From the NCBI RefSeq assembly GCF_014621695.1, contig NZ_CP061281.1, positions 7,378,001 through 7,442,000 of the forward strand: a stretch of DNA of 64,000 bases, in the 5' to 3' direction. How positions within the stretch are numbered: the first letter of the stretch is position 1; each line of letters begins with the position of its first letter. The notes beneath the pieces were generated by a model that ran no database searches, was not told the origin of the DNA, and saw only the letters and a list, made by a program, of their open reading frames with translations. This DNA is from Streptomyces xanthii. Its GTDB lineage: Bacteria; Actinomycetota; Actinomycetes; Streptomycetales; Streptomycetaceae. Of the stretch, positions 50,997-59,931 are shown piece after piece. The position numbers and the translations under genes are program-made.

Positions 50997-51962
50997 ATGA
51001 GCGTCGCAGACGGCACGGACACGGATCCTGCCGCGCCGCGGGCCGAGGTCATCACCGCACGGGAGGTGCCCCTGGGCGGTCCGCGCGCCATGAACGTGCG
51101 CCGGACACTGCCGCAGCGGGCCCGGACACTGATCGGGGCCTGGTGCTTCATCGACCACTACGGACCCGACGACGTCGGCGACACCGGCGGCATGGTCGTC
51201 GCCCCGCATCCGCACACCGGACTGCAGACGGTGAGCTGGCTGTTCAGCGGCGAGATCGAGCACCGCGACAGCCTCGGCTCGCACGCCATGGTCCGGCCCG
51301 GCGAACTGAACCTGATGACCAGCGGCCACGGAATCAGCCACTCCGAGGTCTCCACCGCCGCCACCACCGTGCTGCACGGCGTCCAGCTGTGGGTCGCCCT
51401 GCCGGACCGGCATCGGCACACCGCCCGCGACTTCCAGCACCACGTCCCCGAGCGCGTGCGGATCGACGGCGCCGACGTCAGCGTCTTCCTCGGCACCCTC
51501 GCGGGCTCCACCTCGCCCGTGCGGACGTACAGCCCGCTGCTCGGCGCGGAGCTGCTGCTCGCCTCGGGCGCGAGTGTCACGCTCGACGTGGACCCGTCCT
51601 TCGAGCACGGACTGCTCGTCGACGAGGGCGCGGTCACCTTCGCCGGTACGCCCCTGAAGCGCGCCGAGCTGGGCTACCTGGAGCCCGGCGCCGCCACCGT
51701 GACCCTCACCAACGACACGGAGGGCACCGCCCGGCTGATCCTGCTCGGCGGCCCGCCGTTCGGCGAGGAGATCGTCATGTGGTGGAACTTCATCGGCCGC
51801 AGCCACGAGGACATCGCCGAGGCGCGCGAGGAATGGGAGAAGGCCTCCGACCGCTTCGGCGAGGTCGTCGGCTACCCCGGCGACCGCCTCCCGGCGCCCG
51901 TCCTTCCCAACGCCACCCTCACGCCCCGCAGGAACCCGACACCGAGAGGACCCCGGTCATGA
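50997..51962 (+). CDS. pirin-family protein
   Basis: A 321-residue bicupin pirin. The N-terminal cupin holds the iron-binding pattern HPHTGLQTVSWLFSGEIEHRDS ... GHGISHSE (three His and one Glu). The C-terminal pirin domain ends with EEIVMWWNFIGRSHEDIAEAREEWE. Bacterial pirins act as quercetinases or redox-linked regulators. ATG 50997 was preferred to GTG 50991 because of spacing to GGGAGG. Its stop overlaps the next start (ATGA). It is divergent from the AhpD-like gene, which fits a shared oxidative-stress role. Confidence 0.94.
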   Translation: MSVADGTDTDPAAPRAEVITAREVPLGGPRAMNVRRTLPQRARTLIGAWCFIDHYGPDDVGDTGGMVVAPHPHTGLQTVSWLFSGEIEHRDSLGSHAMVRPGELNLMTSGHGISHSEVSTAATTVLHGVQLWVALPDRHRHTARDFQHHVPERVRIDGADVSVFLGTLAGSTSPVRTYSPLLGAELLLASGASVTLDVDPSFEHGLLVDEGAVTFAGTPLKRAELGYLEPGAATVTLTNDTEGTARLILLGGPPFGEEIVMWWNFIGRSHEDIAEAREEWEKASDRFGEVVGYPGDRLPAPVLPNATLTPRRNPTPRGPRS

Positions 51963-52300
51963 CCGAGCCCGCCGCCACCCCCGTAGTCCAGCGCGTCGAC
52001 GCCCGCCACCGCTACACCATCGAGGTCGACGGCAAGCCCGCCGGCTTCACCGCCTACCGGGACCGCGACGACCGCCGCGTCTTCTTCCACACCGAGATCG
52101 ACGACGCGTTCGCCGGCCAGGGCCTCGCCGCGATCCTCGTCCGCGAAGCCCTCGACGACGTCCGCGCGGCCGGCAAGCGCATCGTGCCCGTCTGCCCGTA
52201 CGTGGCGAAGTTCCTGAAGAAGCACGAGGAGTACGCCGACATCACGGACGCGGTGACCCCGGACACCCTGACGTGGCTGGACGCCCAGCTCAAGCACTGA
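51959..52300 (+). CDS. small Gcn5-like acetyltransferase domain protein
   Basis: A 113-residue protein of the YjdJ-type N-acetyltransferase fold (PF14542 group). Visible motifs are YTIEVDGKPAGFTAYRD, FFHTEIDDAFAGQGLAAILVREALDDVRAAGKRIVPVCPYVAKFLKKHEEY. The acetyl-CoA loop is FAGQGLAAIL. The substrate is unknown. It is translationally coupled to the pirin gene (ATGA), and this pirin-acetyltransferase pairing suggests a joint role. The next gene is convergent, only 33 bp away. Confidence 0.92.
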   Translation: MTEPAATPVVQRVDARHRYTIEVDGKPAGFTAYRDRDDRRVFFHTEIDDAFAGQGLAAILVREALDDVRAAGKRIVPVCPYVAKFLKKHEEYADITDAVTPDTLTWLDAQLKH

Positions 52301-52333
52301 GCGTCCTGGATCCCCGGCCCGCGCGCCGACCGA

Positions 52334-53623
52334 CTACGGCCGCGGGGCCGGGGCCTTGGCGTCGTCCTCGTCCTCACCCGCCACCGCGCTCGCGGCCGGC
52401 TCCGGGGCCGAGGGCGAAGGCGATCCCGCCGTGCTCGGCCCGGGCTTGGGCCGGGCGCCCGGCGTCGTGTCCTGCGGGAAGGTGAGCTGCTTGCCCATCC
52501 ACTCCATCGCGGGCTCGATCTCCCGCAGCCACGTCGTGAAGTGGTGGCTGCCGCGCGGCAGGATGATCCGCGCCGAGGTCATCGGCGGCCGCACGGCGTC
52601 GAGGAACCGCATCGTGTCCGGGTAGTCCTTCTCGCCCTCACGGCTGCTCGCCACGAGCACCGAGACGCGGGGGACCGGCAGGTGCCCGAGCCGCCAGATC
52701 AGATCGTGGCTCTGCCGCCGCTGCCGGGCGCGCGGCCCGCTGCCGAACAGCGAACCCGTCGTGAGGTCGTCCTTGATCGCGTAGTCGGCGGACAGCGCGG
52801 CCGCCGACGTGTACGTCCGGGGATTGCGCAGCGTCAGCTGCAGCGCGCAGGACCCGCCCGACGAGTAGCCGAGGGCGCCCCACGCGCTGGGGTCGTGCCC
52901 GACCCGGTACGCCGACTTCAGCGCGTCCGGCAGGTCCTTGGTGAAGAACGTCTCCGCCTTCGGGCCGCCCGGCACGTCCACGCACTCGGTGTCGCGGGGC
53001 GGTGCGATCGTCGGCCGCACCATCACCACGATCGTCGGCTGCATCCGGCCCGCGCCCTGCAACCGGGCGGCCGTCTGCGGCACCTGGAGGAACTGGGCCA
53101 GGTTCATGATGCCGCCCGGGTAGCCGCTGATGGCGACGATCACCGGGAACCGCTGGCGGTGGAACTGCCGCTGGAAGTACTGCGGCGGCAGATACACGAA
53201 CGCCGGGTTGAGGGCGTGCGAGCGCCGCCCCACGATCCGTACCGACTCGACCTTGCCCGCCCGCTCCGGCGGACCGGCCGGCAGCCCCTTCACCCGGTCA
53301 AGACCCTGCGGCCCGGCCGGCTGCACCAGCGCGCCCTGCGCCACCGCGACCCCGGAACCGGCCGCGCCCGCGATCTGCGCGGGTGCCGTCGGCACGTCCC
53401 CGAGCAGCTCGTCCCAGCTGCCGTAGAACTCGAAGTCCGCGTTCACCATGACCGCGCACGCGGTCAGGATCGCCGTCTGCGTCACGCCGATGGCGGCCAG
53501 TCTGCCGAGCACGGACCGGGTGCCCCGCCGCGCGAGCCGTGGCCACCCCCACACCGTCAGCCCCACGCACACGACCGCGATCAGCACCGTCATGCACTCC
53601 AGCGCCCGACTCGTCAGGCCCAT
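52334..53623 (-). CDS. membrane-anchored alpha/beta-hydrolase (esterase D/antigen 85-like)
   Basis: A 429-residue protein with two N-terminal membrane segments (MTVLIAVVCVGLTVWGW; RLAAIGVTQTAILTACAVMV). They are followed by an extracellular hydrolase domain from about residue 110. The nucleophile elbow is GYSSGG, a likely acid lies in SSREGEKDYPD and the final His in GSHHFTTW. This resembles the esterase D/mycolyltransferase-type fold found in actinobacteria. The C-terminus is a Pro/Ser/Asp-rich disordered tail. It probably acts on acyl esters at the cell surface. ATG 53623 is weakly supported (GGTGGAG upstream). Confidence 0.88.
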   Translation of the reverse strand: MGLTSRALECMTVLIAVVCVGLTVWGWPRLARRGTRSVLGRLAAIGVTQTAILTACAVMVNADFEFYGSWDELLGDVPTAPAQIAGAAGSGVAVAQGALVQPAGPQGLDRVKGLPAGPPERAGKVESVRIVGRRSHALNPAFVYLPPQYFQRQFHRQRFPVIVAISGYPGGIMNLAQFLQVPQTAARLQGAGRMQPTIVVMVRPTIAPPRDTECVDVPGGPKAETFFTKDLPDALKSAYRVGHDPSAWGALGYSSGGSCALQLTLRNPRTYTSAAALSADYAIKDDLTTGSLFGSGPRARQRRQSHDLIWRLGHLPVPRVSVLVASSREGEKDYPDTMRFLDAVRPPMTSARIILPRGSHHFTTWLREIEPAMEWMGKQLTFPQDTTPGARPKPGPSTAGSPSPSAPEPAASAVAGEDEDDAKAPAPRP

Positions 53624-53771
53624 CTCCGCTCCACCTCTCGCCGGGGACGGGGCGACTCCCGCCCGGGGCAGCTTCCGTCGGAAAAGAGGCCAGGAGCGGG
53701 AGGCGGGTTGGGGCAAACGGGTGTTTTTGCTCTTCCCTTTCCCTGTTCTTACGTGCCCGCGGGGTCGCGCC

Positions 53772-54557
53772 CTACGGGGAGGGGGTGCCCGGCGCGGGCG
53801 CCGCACCGCCCACCCGGCGGGTCAGCTCGCGGGCCGTGTGCGCCACGTGCCCGGCGATCCGCCGCCGCTCCGTCTCGTCGACCGCCTCGTCCGGGAAGGT
53901 CACCGAGACCCCGGCGATCGGATGCGCGTGATGGTCCAGGACGGGCGCCGCGACCGAGGACAGGCCCGGCGTCACCTCGCCCTCCTCCGTCGCGTAGCCG
54001 CGCCGCCGCGCCTGCGCCAGCAGCGTGCGCAGGGCGGTCAGCGTCGCCGGACCCGCGCCGTGCCGCTGCACGAACGCCGAACGGTCGGGGAACAGGGCCC
54101 GCACCTGCGCGGGCGGCAGCAGGGCGAGCACGGCCCGGCCGCTCGCGGTCAGCGTGGCCGGCAGCCGCACACCGACCTCGGACACCAGCGGCGGGCGGCC
54201 CGGGGCGCGCTCCTCGATGACGTAGATGACCTCGCGGCCGTGCAGCACCGCCAGGTTCGCGTTGTGCCCCGTGCGGTCCACGAGCGAGGCGAGCGGCGCC
54301 CGCGCGAGGCGCTGGAACGGGGCCTGGCGCTCGTACCCGGAGGCGAGCTCGAAGGCGCTCACCCCGAGCCCGTAGCGCCGTTCCTCCGGCAGGTGCACCA
54401 CGAAGCCGTCCGCCGCGAGGGTGTCCAGGAGGTGGTAGGTCGTCGAACGCGGCAGTCCCACGTCGCGGCTGATGGCGGCCGCGGGGACGGGCGCGGCCTG
54501 GCGGGCCAGATAGCGCAGCACGGCCAGGACCTGCGCCGCGGCAGGGACGATGCTCAT
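53772..54557 (-). CDS. IclR-family regulator, probable hut regulator
   Basis: A 261-residue IclR-type regulator. The winged helix (AAAQVLAVLRYLARQAAPVPAAAISRDVGLPRSTTYHLLDTLAADGFVV) is followed by the effector domain (GHNANLAVLHGREVIYVIE, ATLTASGRAVLALLPPAQV, ITPGLSSVAAPVLDHHAHPIAGVSVTFP). It is divergent from hutH, and two 16-bp palindromes occupy the gap. By position it should control hutH. A near-identical site before hutU suggests it controls that operon as well. Whether it represses or activates cannot be read from the sequence. Confidence 0.92.
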   Translation of the reverse strand: MSIVPAAAQVLAVLRYLARQAAPVPAAAISRDVGLPRSTTYHLLDTLAADGFVVHLPEERRYGLGVSAFELASGYERQAPFQRLARAPLASLVDRTGHNANLAVLHGREVIYVIEERAPGRPPLVSEVGVRLPATLTASGRAVLALLPPAQVRALFPDRSAFVQRHGAGPATLTALRTLLAQARRRGYATEEGEVTPGLSSVAAPVLDHHAHPIAGVSVTFPDEAVDETERRRIAGHVAHTARELTRRVGGAAPAPGTPSP

Positions 54558-54593
54558 GCGCCGAGACTAGACCAGACACCGCTCAAACCATCT

Positions 54594-54630
54594 GTCTGGG
54601 ATCCCAGACCGAGAGTCTTGGATCCCAGAC
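54594..54630. promoter_or_regulatory. two 16-bp palindromic operators between iclR-type gene and hutH
   Basis: Site 1, GTCTGGGATCCCAGAC (54594-54609), is a perfect palindrome. Site 2, GTCTTGGATCCCAGAC (54615-54630), differs at one base. Their centres are 21 bp apart, two helical turns. A weaker related stretch (CCAGAC at 54571-54578) lies nearer the regulator. They sit 55-91 bp upstream of the hutH start. Confidence 0.85.
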
Positions 54631-54684
54631 ACAACACGTCCGTCAGGACTCGCGGGCGGCGTCTGCCTGCGGCTTCATAGGTAC

Positions 54685-56220
54685 ATGACCGTTGTTGTTG
54701 GTGTCGGTGCCCTCTCCGCCGACGAAGTTGTGTCCGTTGCCCGTCACGGTGCCCAGGTGTCGCTCTCGCCCGAGGCCCTCAAGGAGATCGCTCGCAGTCG
54801 CGAGGTCATCAAGGCCCTCGCCACCGACGTCAAGCCCCACTACGGCGTCTCGACCGGCTTCGGCGCCCTGGCCACCCGCCACATCCCCAACGAGCTGCGC
54901 ACGCAGCTCCAGCGCAGCCTCGTGCGCTCGCACGCCGCCGGCTCCGGCCCCGAGGTCGAGCGTGAGGTCGTCCGCGCCCTCATGCTGCTGCGTCTGTCCA
55001 CGCTGGCCACCGGCCGCACCGGCGTCCGCACCGAGACGGCCGAGGCCTACGCCGCGCTTCTGAACGCCGGCATCACCCCGGTCGTCCACGAGTACGGCTC
55101 GCTCGGCTGCTCCGGCGACCTGGCCCCCCTCGCGCACTGCGCGCTCGCTGTCATGGGCGAGGGCGTCGTCCGCACCGCCGACGGTGAGAAGAAGCCCGCC
55201 GCCGAAGCCCTCGCCGCCGCCGGCATCACGCCGGTCGTCCTCGAGGAGAAGGAGGGCCTCGCCCTCATCAACGGCACCGACGGCATGCTCGGCATGCTCG
55301 TCCTCGCCGCCCACGACCTGCGCAAGCTGCTGCGCACCGCCGACATCGCCGCCGCCATGAGCGTCGAGGGCCAGCTCGGCACCGACGCCGTCTTCGCCGC
55401 CGACCTGCAGGCCATGCGCCCGCACCCCGGCCAGGGCGACAGCGCGGGCAACCTGCGCTCGCTGCTCGCCGACTCGGCGATCATCGCCAGCCACGCCGGC
55501 CCGGACTGCACCTACGTCCAGGACGCCTACTCGCTGCGCTGCACCCCGCAGGTCCACGGCACCGCCCGTGACACCCTCACGCACGCCGAACTCGTCGCCT
55601 CCCGCGAGCTGGCCAGCGCCGTCGACAACCCGGTCGTCACCCTCGACGGCCGCGTCGAGTCCAACGGCAACTTCCACGGCGCCCCCGTCGCCGCGGTGCT
55701 CGACTTCCTCGCCATCACCGTCGCGGACGTCGCCTCGATCTCCGAGCGCCGCACCGACCGCTTCCTCGACCCGGCCCGCAACCGCGGTCTGAACGCCTTC
55801 CTGGCCGACGACCCGGGCGTGGACTCCGGCCACATGATCGCCCAGTACACGCAGGCCGCGATCGTCTCCGAGCTCAAGCGCCTGGCCGCCCCGGCCTCCG
55901 TGGACTCGATCCCCTCCAGCGCCATGCAGGAGGACCACGTCTCCATGGGCTGGTCGGCCGCCCGCAAGCTGCGCCGCGCCATCGACGGCCTCGGCCGCGT
56001 CCTGGCCGTCGAGCTGTACACCGCCGCCCGCGCCCTGGACCTGCGCGCCCCGCTGACCCCCGCCCCGGCCACCGCGGCCGTGCGCGACGGCCTGCGCGCC
56101 ACCGTCGAGGGCCCCGGCACCGACCGCTGGCTCGCCCCGGAGATCGAGGAGGCCGTCCAGTACGTCGCCTCCGGCCGCGCCCTGGCCGCCGCCGAGTCCG
56201 TCACCGGCTCGCTCGTCTGA
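54685..56220 (+). CDS. hutH: histidine ammonia-lyase
   Basis: A 511-residue enzyme of normal length that converts L-histidine to urocanate and ammonia, the first step of histidine use. The self-formed MIO prosthetic group arises from C142-S143-G144 in GSLGCSGDLAPLAH. Most HutH proteins have Ala-Ser-Gly here, while Cys-Ser-Gly is found in streptomycete forms. Other marks are YGVSTGFGALA, QLQRSLVRSHAAG, QDAYSLRCTPQVHG and the QEDHVSMGW loop. The ATG at 54685 has only a weak ribosome binding site. Two palindromes upstream indicate control by the divergent IclR protein. Confidence 0.97.
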   Translation: MTVVVGVGALSADEVVSVARHGAQVSLSPEALKEIARSREVIKALATDVKPHYGVSTGFGALATRHIPNELRTQLQRSLVRSHAAGSGPEVEREVVRALMLLRLSTLATGRTGVRTETAEAYAALLNAGITPVVHEYGSLGCSGDLAPLAHCALAVMGEGVVRTADGEKKPAAEALAAAGITPVVLEEKEGLALINGTDGMLGMLVLAAHDLRKLLRTADIAAAMSVEGQLGTDAVFAADLQAMRPHPGQGDSAGNLRSLLADSAIIASHAGPDCTYVQDAYSLRCTPQVHGTARDTLTHAELVASRELASAVDNPVVTLDGRVESNGNFHGAPVAAVLDFLAITVADVASISERRTDRFLDPARNRGLNAFLADDPGVDSGHMIAQYTQAAIVSELKRLAAPASVDSIPSSAMQEDHVSMGWSAARKLRRAIDGLGRVLAVELYTAARALDLRAPLTPAPATAAVRDGLRATVEGPGTDRWLAPEIEEAVQYVASGRALAAAESVTGSLV

Positions 56221-56240
56221 TCCAGGCGCACACCGTGCCC

Positions 56241-56276
56241 CACACCTTCCGGGTCCGGCCGGACCCGGAAGGTGTG
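56241..56276 (+). terminator. 36-bp perfect palindrome after hutH
   Basis: The 18-base arm CACACCTTCCGGGTCCGG is followed directly by its exact complement, beginning 20 bp after the hutH stop. It will fold as a very stable hairpin, probably the hutH terminator, separating it from the decarboxylase gene. Confidence 0.85.
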
Positions 56277-56282
56277 CCAGGC

Positions 56283-56340
56283 CCTGACCGTCCCTTCCCT
56301 CCGAGCGGCCCTCAACGCGACGGGGGAAGGGCCGGTCAGG
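56283..56340 (+). repeat. imperfect inverted repeat in the decarboxylase leader
   Basis: CCTGACCGTCCCTTCCC (56283-56299) and GGGAAGGGCCGGTCAGG (56324-56340) pair at 16 of 17 positions around a 24-base loop. It follows directly on the hutH terminator palindrome and ends 73 bp before the ribosome binding site of the decarboxylase. It may be a second terminator or a regulatory leader structure. Confidence 0.55.
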
Positions 56341-56430
56341 CCCTGGTCCGCTGCCACCCACGCCTCACCCCTCTTCGTGCCCTCCCCGTCCGCGGCGGGC
56401 CGGGCAGCCCTCAGAAGGAGCCCTTTCCCG

Positions 56431-59151
56431 GTGAATGACCTGCCGACCGCCACGGTGCACAACAGCGTCGGGCAACTGCGCGCCGACGCCTGGAGCTCCC
56501 TGACGGACCTCACCCACCGCCTCGCCACGCAGGGCGCGGACGGCCACCCGCACACCGTCGCGGGCATCGAGGAACTCATCGACCTCCTCACCCCCATCGA
56601 GCACTGCTGGGCCTTCCCGGGCCTGCCCGCCCTCAGGGAACTCTCCGCCCTGCTCGCCGAGGGGGACCACCGCCATCTCGCCCAGCGCGCCGACGAACTG
56701 GACCGCGCCCTGGCTGGCCACCGGCACCGCGGCACCGCCCCGCACACCGCCGCCACACCCAGCGGCTGCGCCGACGAGAGCGCCGAGGCCCCCCACTCCA
56801 CGCCCGCGCCCTCCACCCCGTACTTCGAGGTCCTCGTCGTCGGCGACCTGGACGCCGCCGAGGAACAGGCGCTCCGTGCCGAACTGCGCCGACTGCGCCG
56901 CCCCGACGACGAGTTCGCCTACGAGATCGTCGTCGCCCCGAGCTTCGAGGACGCGGTCATCACGTCCCTCGTCAACTCCAGCCTCCAGGCCGTCGTCATC
57001 CGCGACCGGTTCACCGACCGCTCCCGCCACGACCTCAGCGTCGTGCGCCGCTTCTTCGACGAGTCGGCCCAGGCGCCCGCCGCCCTGCCCGGCGACAGCG
57101 ACGAGCAGGTCCGCGCCCTCGGCGACCGCCTCCTCGCGCTGCGCCCCGAACTCGACCTGTACCTCGTCTCCGAGCGGGCCGTCGAGTCCACCGCGGGCCG
57201 CCTCAGCCGCCGCTTCCGGCGCGTCTTCCACGCCCGCGAAGGCCTCCTCGAACTGCACCTGTCGATCCTGCACGGCATCACCGAGCGCCACCGCGCCCCG
57301 TTCTTCACCGCGCTGCGCGCCCACAGCCGCAAGCCCACCGGCGTCTTCCACGCCCTGCCGGTCTCCCGCGGCGCCTCGGTGCTCAACTCGCCCTGGATAC
57401 CGGAGATCGCCGACTTCTACGGCACCAACATCTTCCTCGCCGAGACCTCCGCCACCTCCGGCGGCCTGGACTCCCTGCTGGCCCCCACCGGCCCGCTCCG
57501 CGAGGCCCAGGACCTGGCCGCCGAGGCCTTCGGCGCCCGCCGGACCTACTTCGTCACCAACGGCACCTCGACCGCCAACAAGATCGTCGTGCAGGCGATG
57601 GTGCGCCCCGGCGACATCGTGCTCGTGGACCGCAACTGCCACAAGTCCCACCACTACGGACTCGTGCTCGCCGGCGCCCACGTCGTCTACCTCGACGCCT
57701 ATCCCCTCGACGAGTACGGCATGTACGGCGCCGTCCCCGTCGAGGAGATCAAGCGCAAGCTGCTGATGCTCAAGCGCGAGGGCGTGCTGCACCGCGTCAA
57801 GCTGCTGATGCTCACCAACTGCACCTTCGACGGCATCGTCTACAACCCGACGCGCGTGATGGAGGAGTGCCTGGCCCTCAAGCCGGACCTGGCGTTCCTG
57901 TGGGACGAGGCCTGGTTCGCCTTCGCCCGCTTCCACCCCGTCTACCGCCGGCGCACCGCGATGGCCTCCGCCCGCACCCTCACCGACCGCTACCGCGACC
58001 CCGCGTACGCCGACACGTACGCCGCCCACCGCGAGAGCCTCGGCGAGGACCCGGACGACGAGACCCTCGCCACCACCCGGCTCCTGCCCGACCCCGAGCA
58101 GGTCCGCGTCCGCGTCTACGCCACGCAGTCCACGCACAAGACGCTCACCTCGATGCGTCAGGGCTCCATGGTCCACGTCTTCGACCAGGACTTCCGGCAC
58201 AAGGTCGCCGAGGTGTTCCACGAGGCGTACATGACGCACACCTCGACCTCGCCCAACTACCAGATCCTCGCCTCCATGGACCTGGGCCGCCGCCAGGCCG
58301 TCCTGGAGGGGTACGCCCTCGTCCAGAAGCAGCTCGAACAGGCCGGGGTGCTCCGCGACGCCGTCGACCAGCACCCGCTGCTCAGCCGTTACCTGCACGT
58401 GCTCACCACACCCGAGCTGATCCCGCCGCGCTTCCGCTCCTCCGGCATCGAGCAGCCGCTGCGCACGGGCCTGGCCCGGATGGAACGGGCCTGGGAGGAG
58501 GACGAGTTCGTCCTCGACCCCACCCGCGCCACCATGCACATCGGCCGCACCGGCATCGACGGCGACACCTTCAAGCACGACCTCCTGATGGACCGTCACG
58601 GTGTGCAGGTCAACAAGACGACCCGCAACACGCTGCTGTTCATGACGAACATCGGCACGACCCGCAGCTCCGTCGCCTACCTCATCGAGGTTCTCGTGCG
58701 CATCGCCGAGGACCTGGAGGAGAGCGTCGGCGAGATGAGCCCGCACGACCTCGCCGTGCACCGCGGCCTCGTCACCGGCCTCGGCACGGGCTCCGCGGCC
58801 CTGCCGGACTTCAGCGCCTTCCACCCGGCGTTCCGGCCGAGCCCGCGCACCCCCGAGGGCGACATGCGCGCCGCGTTCTTCCTCGCCTACGACGACACCG
58901 AGTGCGAGCACCTGTCCACGCGGGAGATCGGCGACGCCATGGCCCAGGGCCGTACCGTCGTCTCCGCCACCTTCGTCACCCCCTACCCGCCCGGCTTCCC
59001 CGTCCTCGTCCCCGGACAGGTCGTCAGCAAGGACGTCCTGACCTACATGGCCGCCCTCGACACCCGCGAGATCCACGGCTACGACCCGGAGGCCGGCTAC
59101 CGGGTCTTCACCGAGGCCGCCCTGGAGGCACGGCACACCGCCGAGCGCTAG
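56431..59151 (+). CDS. Orn/Lys/Arg-type PLP decarboxylase, long form
   Basis: A 906-residue fold-type I PLP enzyme of the biodegradative ornithine/lysine/arginine decarboxylase group (usual length 700-750). The PLP-binding Lys is K570 in STHKTLTSMRQGS. Other family segments are FLAETSATSGGLDSLLAPTGPLREAQ, NGTSTANKIVVQAM, DRNCHKSHHYGL and WDEAWFAFARFHP. An N-terminal response-regulator-like wing starts near residue 130 (YFEVLVVGDLD), preceded by about 125 extra residues that look helical. GTG 56431 has AGAAGGAG 10 bases upstream. It lies between hutH and hutD, so its substrate could be histidine-related or arginine, which is not decidable here. Confidence 0.9.
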   Translation: MNDLPTATVHNSVGQLRADAWSSLTDLTHRLATQGADGHPHTVAGIEELIDLLTPIEHCWAFPGLPALRELSALLAEGDHRHLAQRADELDRALAGHRHRGTAPHTAATPSGCADESAEAPHSTPAPSTPYFEVLVVGDLDAAEEQALRAELRRLRRPDDEFAYEIVVAPSFEDAVITSLVNSSLQAVVIRDRFTDRSRHDLSVVRRFFDESAQAPAALPGDSDEQVRALGDRLLALRPELDLYLVSERAVESTAGRLSRRFRRVFHAREGLLELHLSILHGITERHRAPFFTALRAHSRKPTGVFHALPVSRGASVLNSPWIPEIADFYGTNIFLAETSATSGGLDSLLAPTGPLREAQDLAAEAFGARRTYFVTNGTSTANKIVVQAMVRPGDIVLVDRNCHKSHHYGLVLAGAHVVYLDAYPLDEYGMYGAVPVEEIKRKLLMLKREGVLHRVKLLMLTNCTFDGIVYNPTRVMEECLALKPDLAFLWDEAWFAFARFHPVYRRRTAMASARTLTDRYRDPAYADTYAAHRESLGEDPDDETLATTRLLPDPEQVRVRVYATQSTHKTLTSMRQGSMVHVFDQDFRHKVAEVFHEAYMTHTSTSPNYQILASMDLGRRQAVLEGYALVQKQLEQAGVLRDAVDQHPLLSRYLHVLTTPELIPPRFRSSGIEQPLRTGLARMERAWEEDEFVLDPTRATMHIGRTGIDGDTFKHDLLMDRHGVQVNKTTRNTLLFMTNIGTTRSSVAYLIEVLVRIAEDLEESVGEMSPHDLAVHRGLVTGLGTGSAALPDFSAFHPAFRPSPRTPEGDMRAAFFLAYDDTECEHLSTREIGDAMAQGRTVVSATFVTPYPPGFPVLVPGQVVSKDVLTYMAALDTREIHGYDPEAGYRVFTEAALEARHTAER

Positions 59152-59179
59152 AACCGGCTCCCGAACACCATCGCGCACC

Positions 59180-59213
59180 CTCCTCTCCCGCAGCCCAGGC
59201 CGCGGGGGAGGAG
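59180..59213 (+). terminator. terminator hairpin after the decarboxylase gene
   Basis: CTCCTCTCCCGC pairs with GCGGGGGAGGAG (one mismatch) around a 10-base loop, 29 bp after the stop. It separates the decarboxylase transcript from hutD. Confidence 0.7.
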
Positions 59214-59271
59214 CACGCGTTTTCCCCACCGCACCTGATCACGACCGGACCGGAAGGAACCCCTCCCTCTC

Positions 59272-59841
59272 ATGGCACCTCAGATCCTGCGCGCGCACGA
59301 GCGGACCCCCGCACCGTGGAAGAACGGCGGCGGCATCACCACCGAGGTCCTGGCCCACCCCCAGGGCGCCGGCACCGACGACTTCGTGTGGCGCATCAGC
59401 GTCGCCGACGTCGCCGGCAGCGGCCCCTTCTCCGCGTTCGAGGGCATCGACCGCATCATCACCGTCGTCGAGGGACCCGGCATGGCCCTCACCGTCGACG
59501 GCACGGAACACGTCGTCGACACCCGCTACACCCCTCTCGCCTTCTCCGGCGACGCCACCACCGACTGCCGGCTGCTCGACGGCCCCATCGTCGACTTCAA
59601 CGTGATGGTCCGCCGCACCGACGCCAAGGCCGAGGTCTCCATCGAGCGCCGCTACACCGTGCTGCACCCCGCGCCCGGGACCCGCGTGTTCGCGATCGTC
59701 CTGGAGGGCTCCGCGACCCTGTACCGGGACTCGGTCACGCTCGGCCGGCTCGACGCGGTCCTGCTCCAGGACGACGAGGACCCCGCCGACATCGCGGTCG
59801 ACGGGGTCCTCGCGGTGGTCGCCCTCACGGACGTCCGCTGA
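59272..59841 (+). CDS. hutD: HutD-family protein
   Basis: A 189-residue bicupin of the HutD/Ves family. The N-terminus (RTPAPWKNGGGITTEVLAHPQG) and the following FVWRISVADVAGSGPFSAFEGIDRIITVVEGPGMALTVDG match the family well. HutD is regularly encoded with histidine-degradation genes and is thought to limit or fine-tune the pathway, possibly by binding formylglutamate or urocanate-type compounds. It has no established reaction. The ATG at 59272 has a GGAAGGAA site. It ends at a strong bidirectional hairpin before the convergent hutG. Confidence 0.93.
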   Translation: MAPQILRAHERTPAPWKNGGGITTEVLAHPQGAGTDDFVWRISVADVAGSGPFSAFEGIDRIITVVEGPGMALTVDGTEHVVDTRYTPLAFSGDATTDCRLLDGPIVDFNVMVRRTDAKAEVSIERRYTVLHPAPGTRVFAIVLEGSATLYRDSVTLGRLDAVLLQDDEDPADIAVDGVLAVVALTDVR

Positions 59842-59865
59842 GCCGCACAGGAAGCAGAGCGGGAA

Positions 59866-59889
59866 AGCCGCGGCCGCCAGGCCGCGGCT
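59866..59889. terminator. bidirectional terminator between hutD and hutG
   Basis: AGCCGCGGCC and GGCCGCGGCT form a perfect 10-bp stem with a GCCA loop. It lies 24 bp after the hutD stop and 42 bp after the hutG stop on the other strand, so it can serve both. Confidence 0.8.
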
Positions 59890-59931
59890 CTCGCATGCCG
59901 GGCGACCTGGCGGCCTGTTCAGGGGTGGGCA

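Noticed and set aside
56365..59229. A 954-codon minus-strand frame opposite the decarboxylase
   Set aside because: Val/Gly/Asp-rich shadow composition with no recognisable domain, while the plus strand encodes a full decarboxylase.
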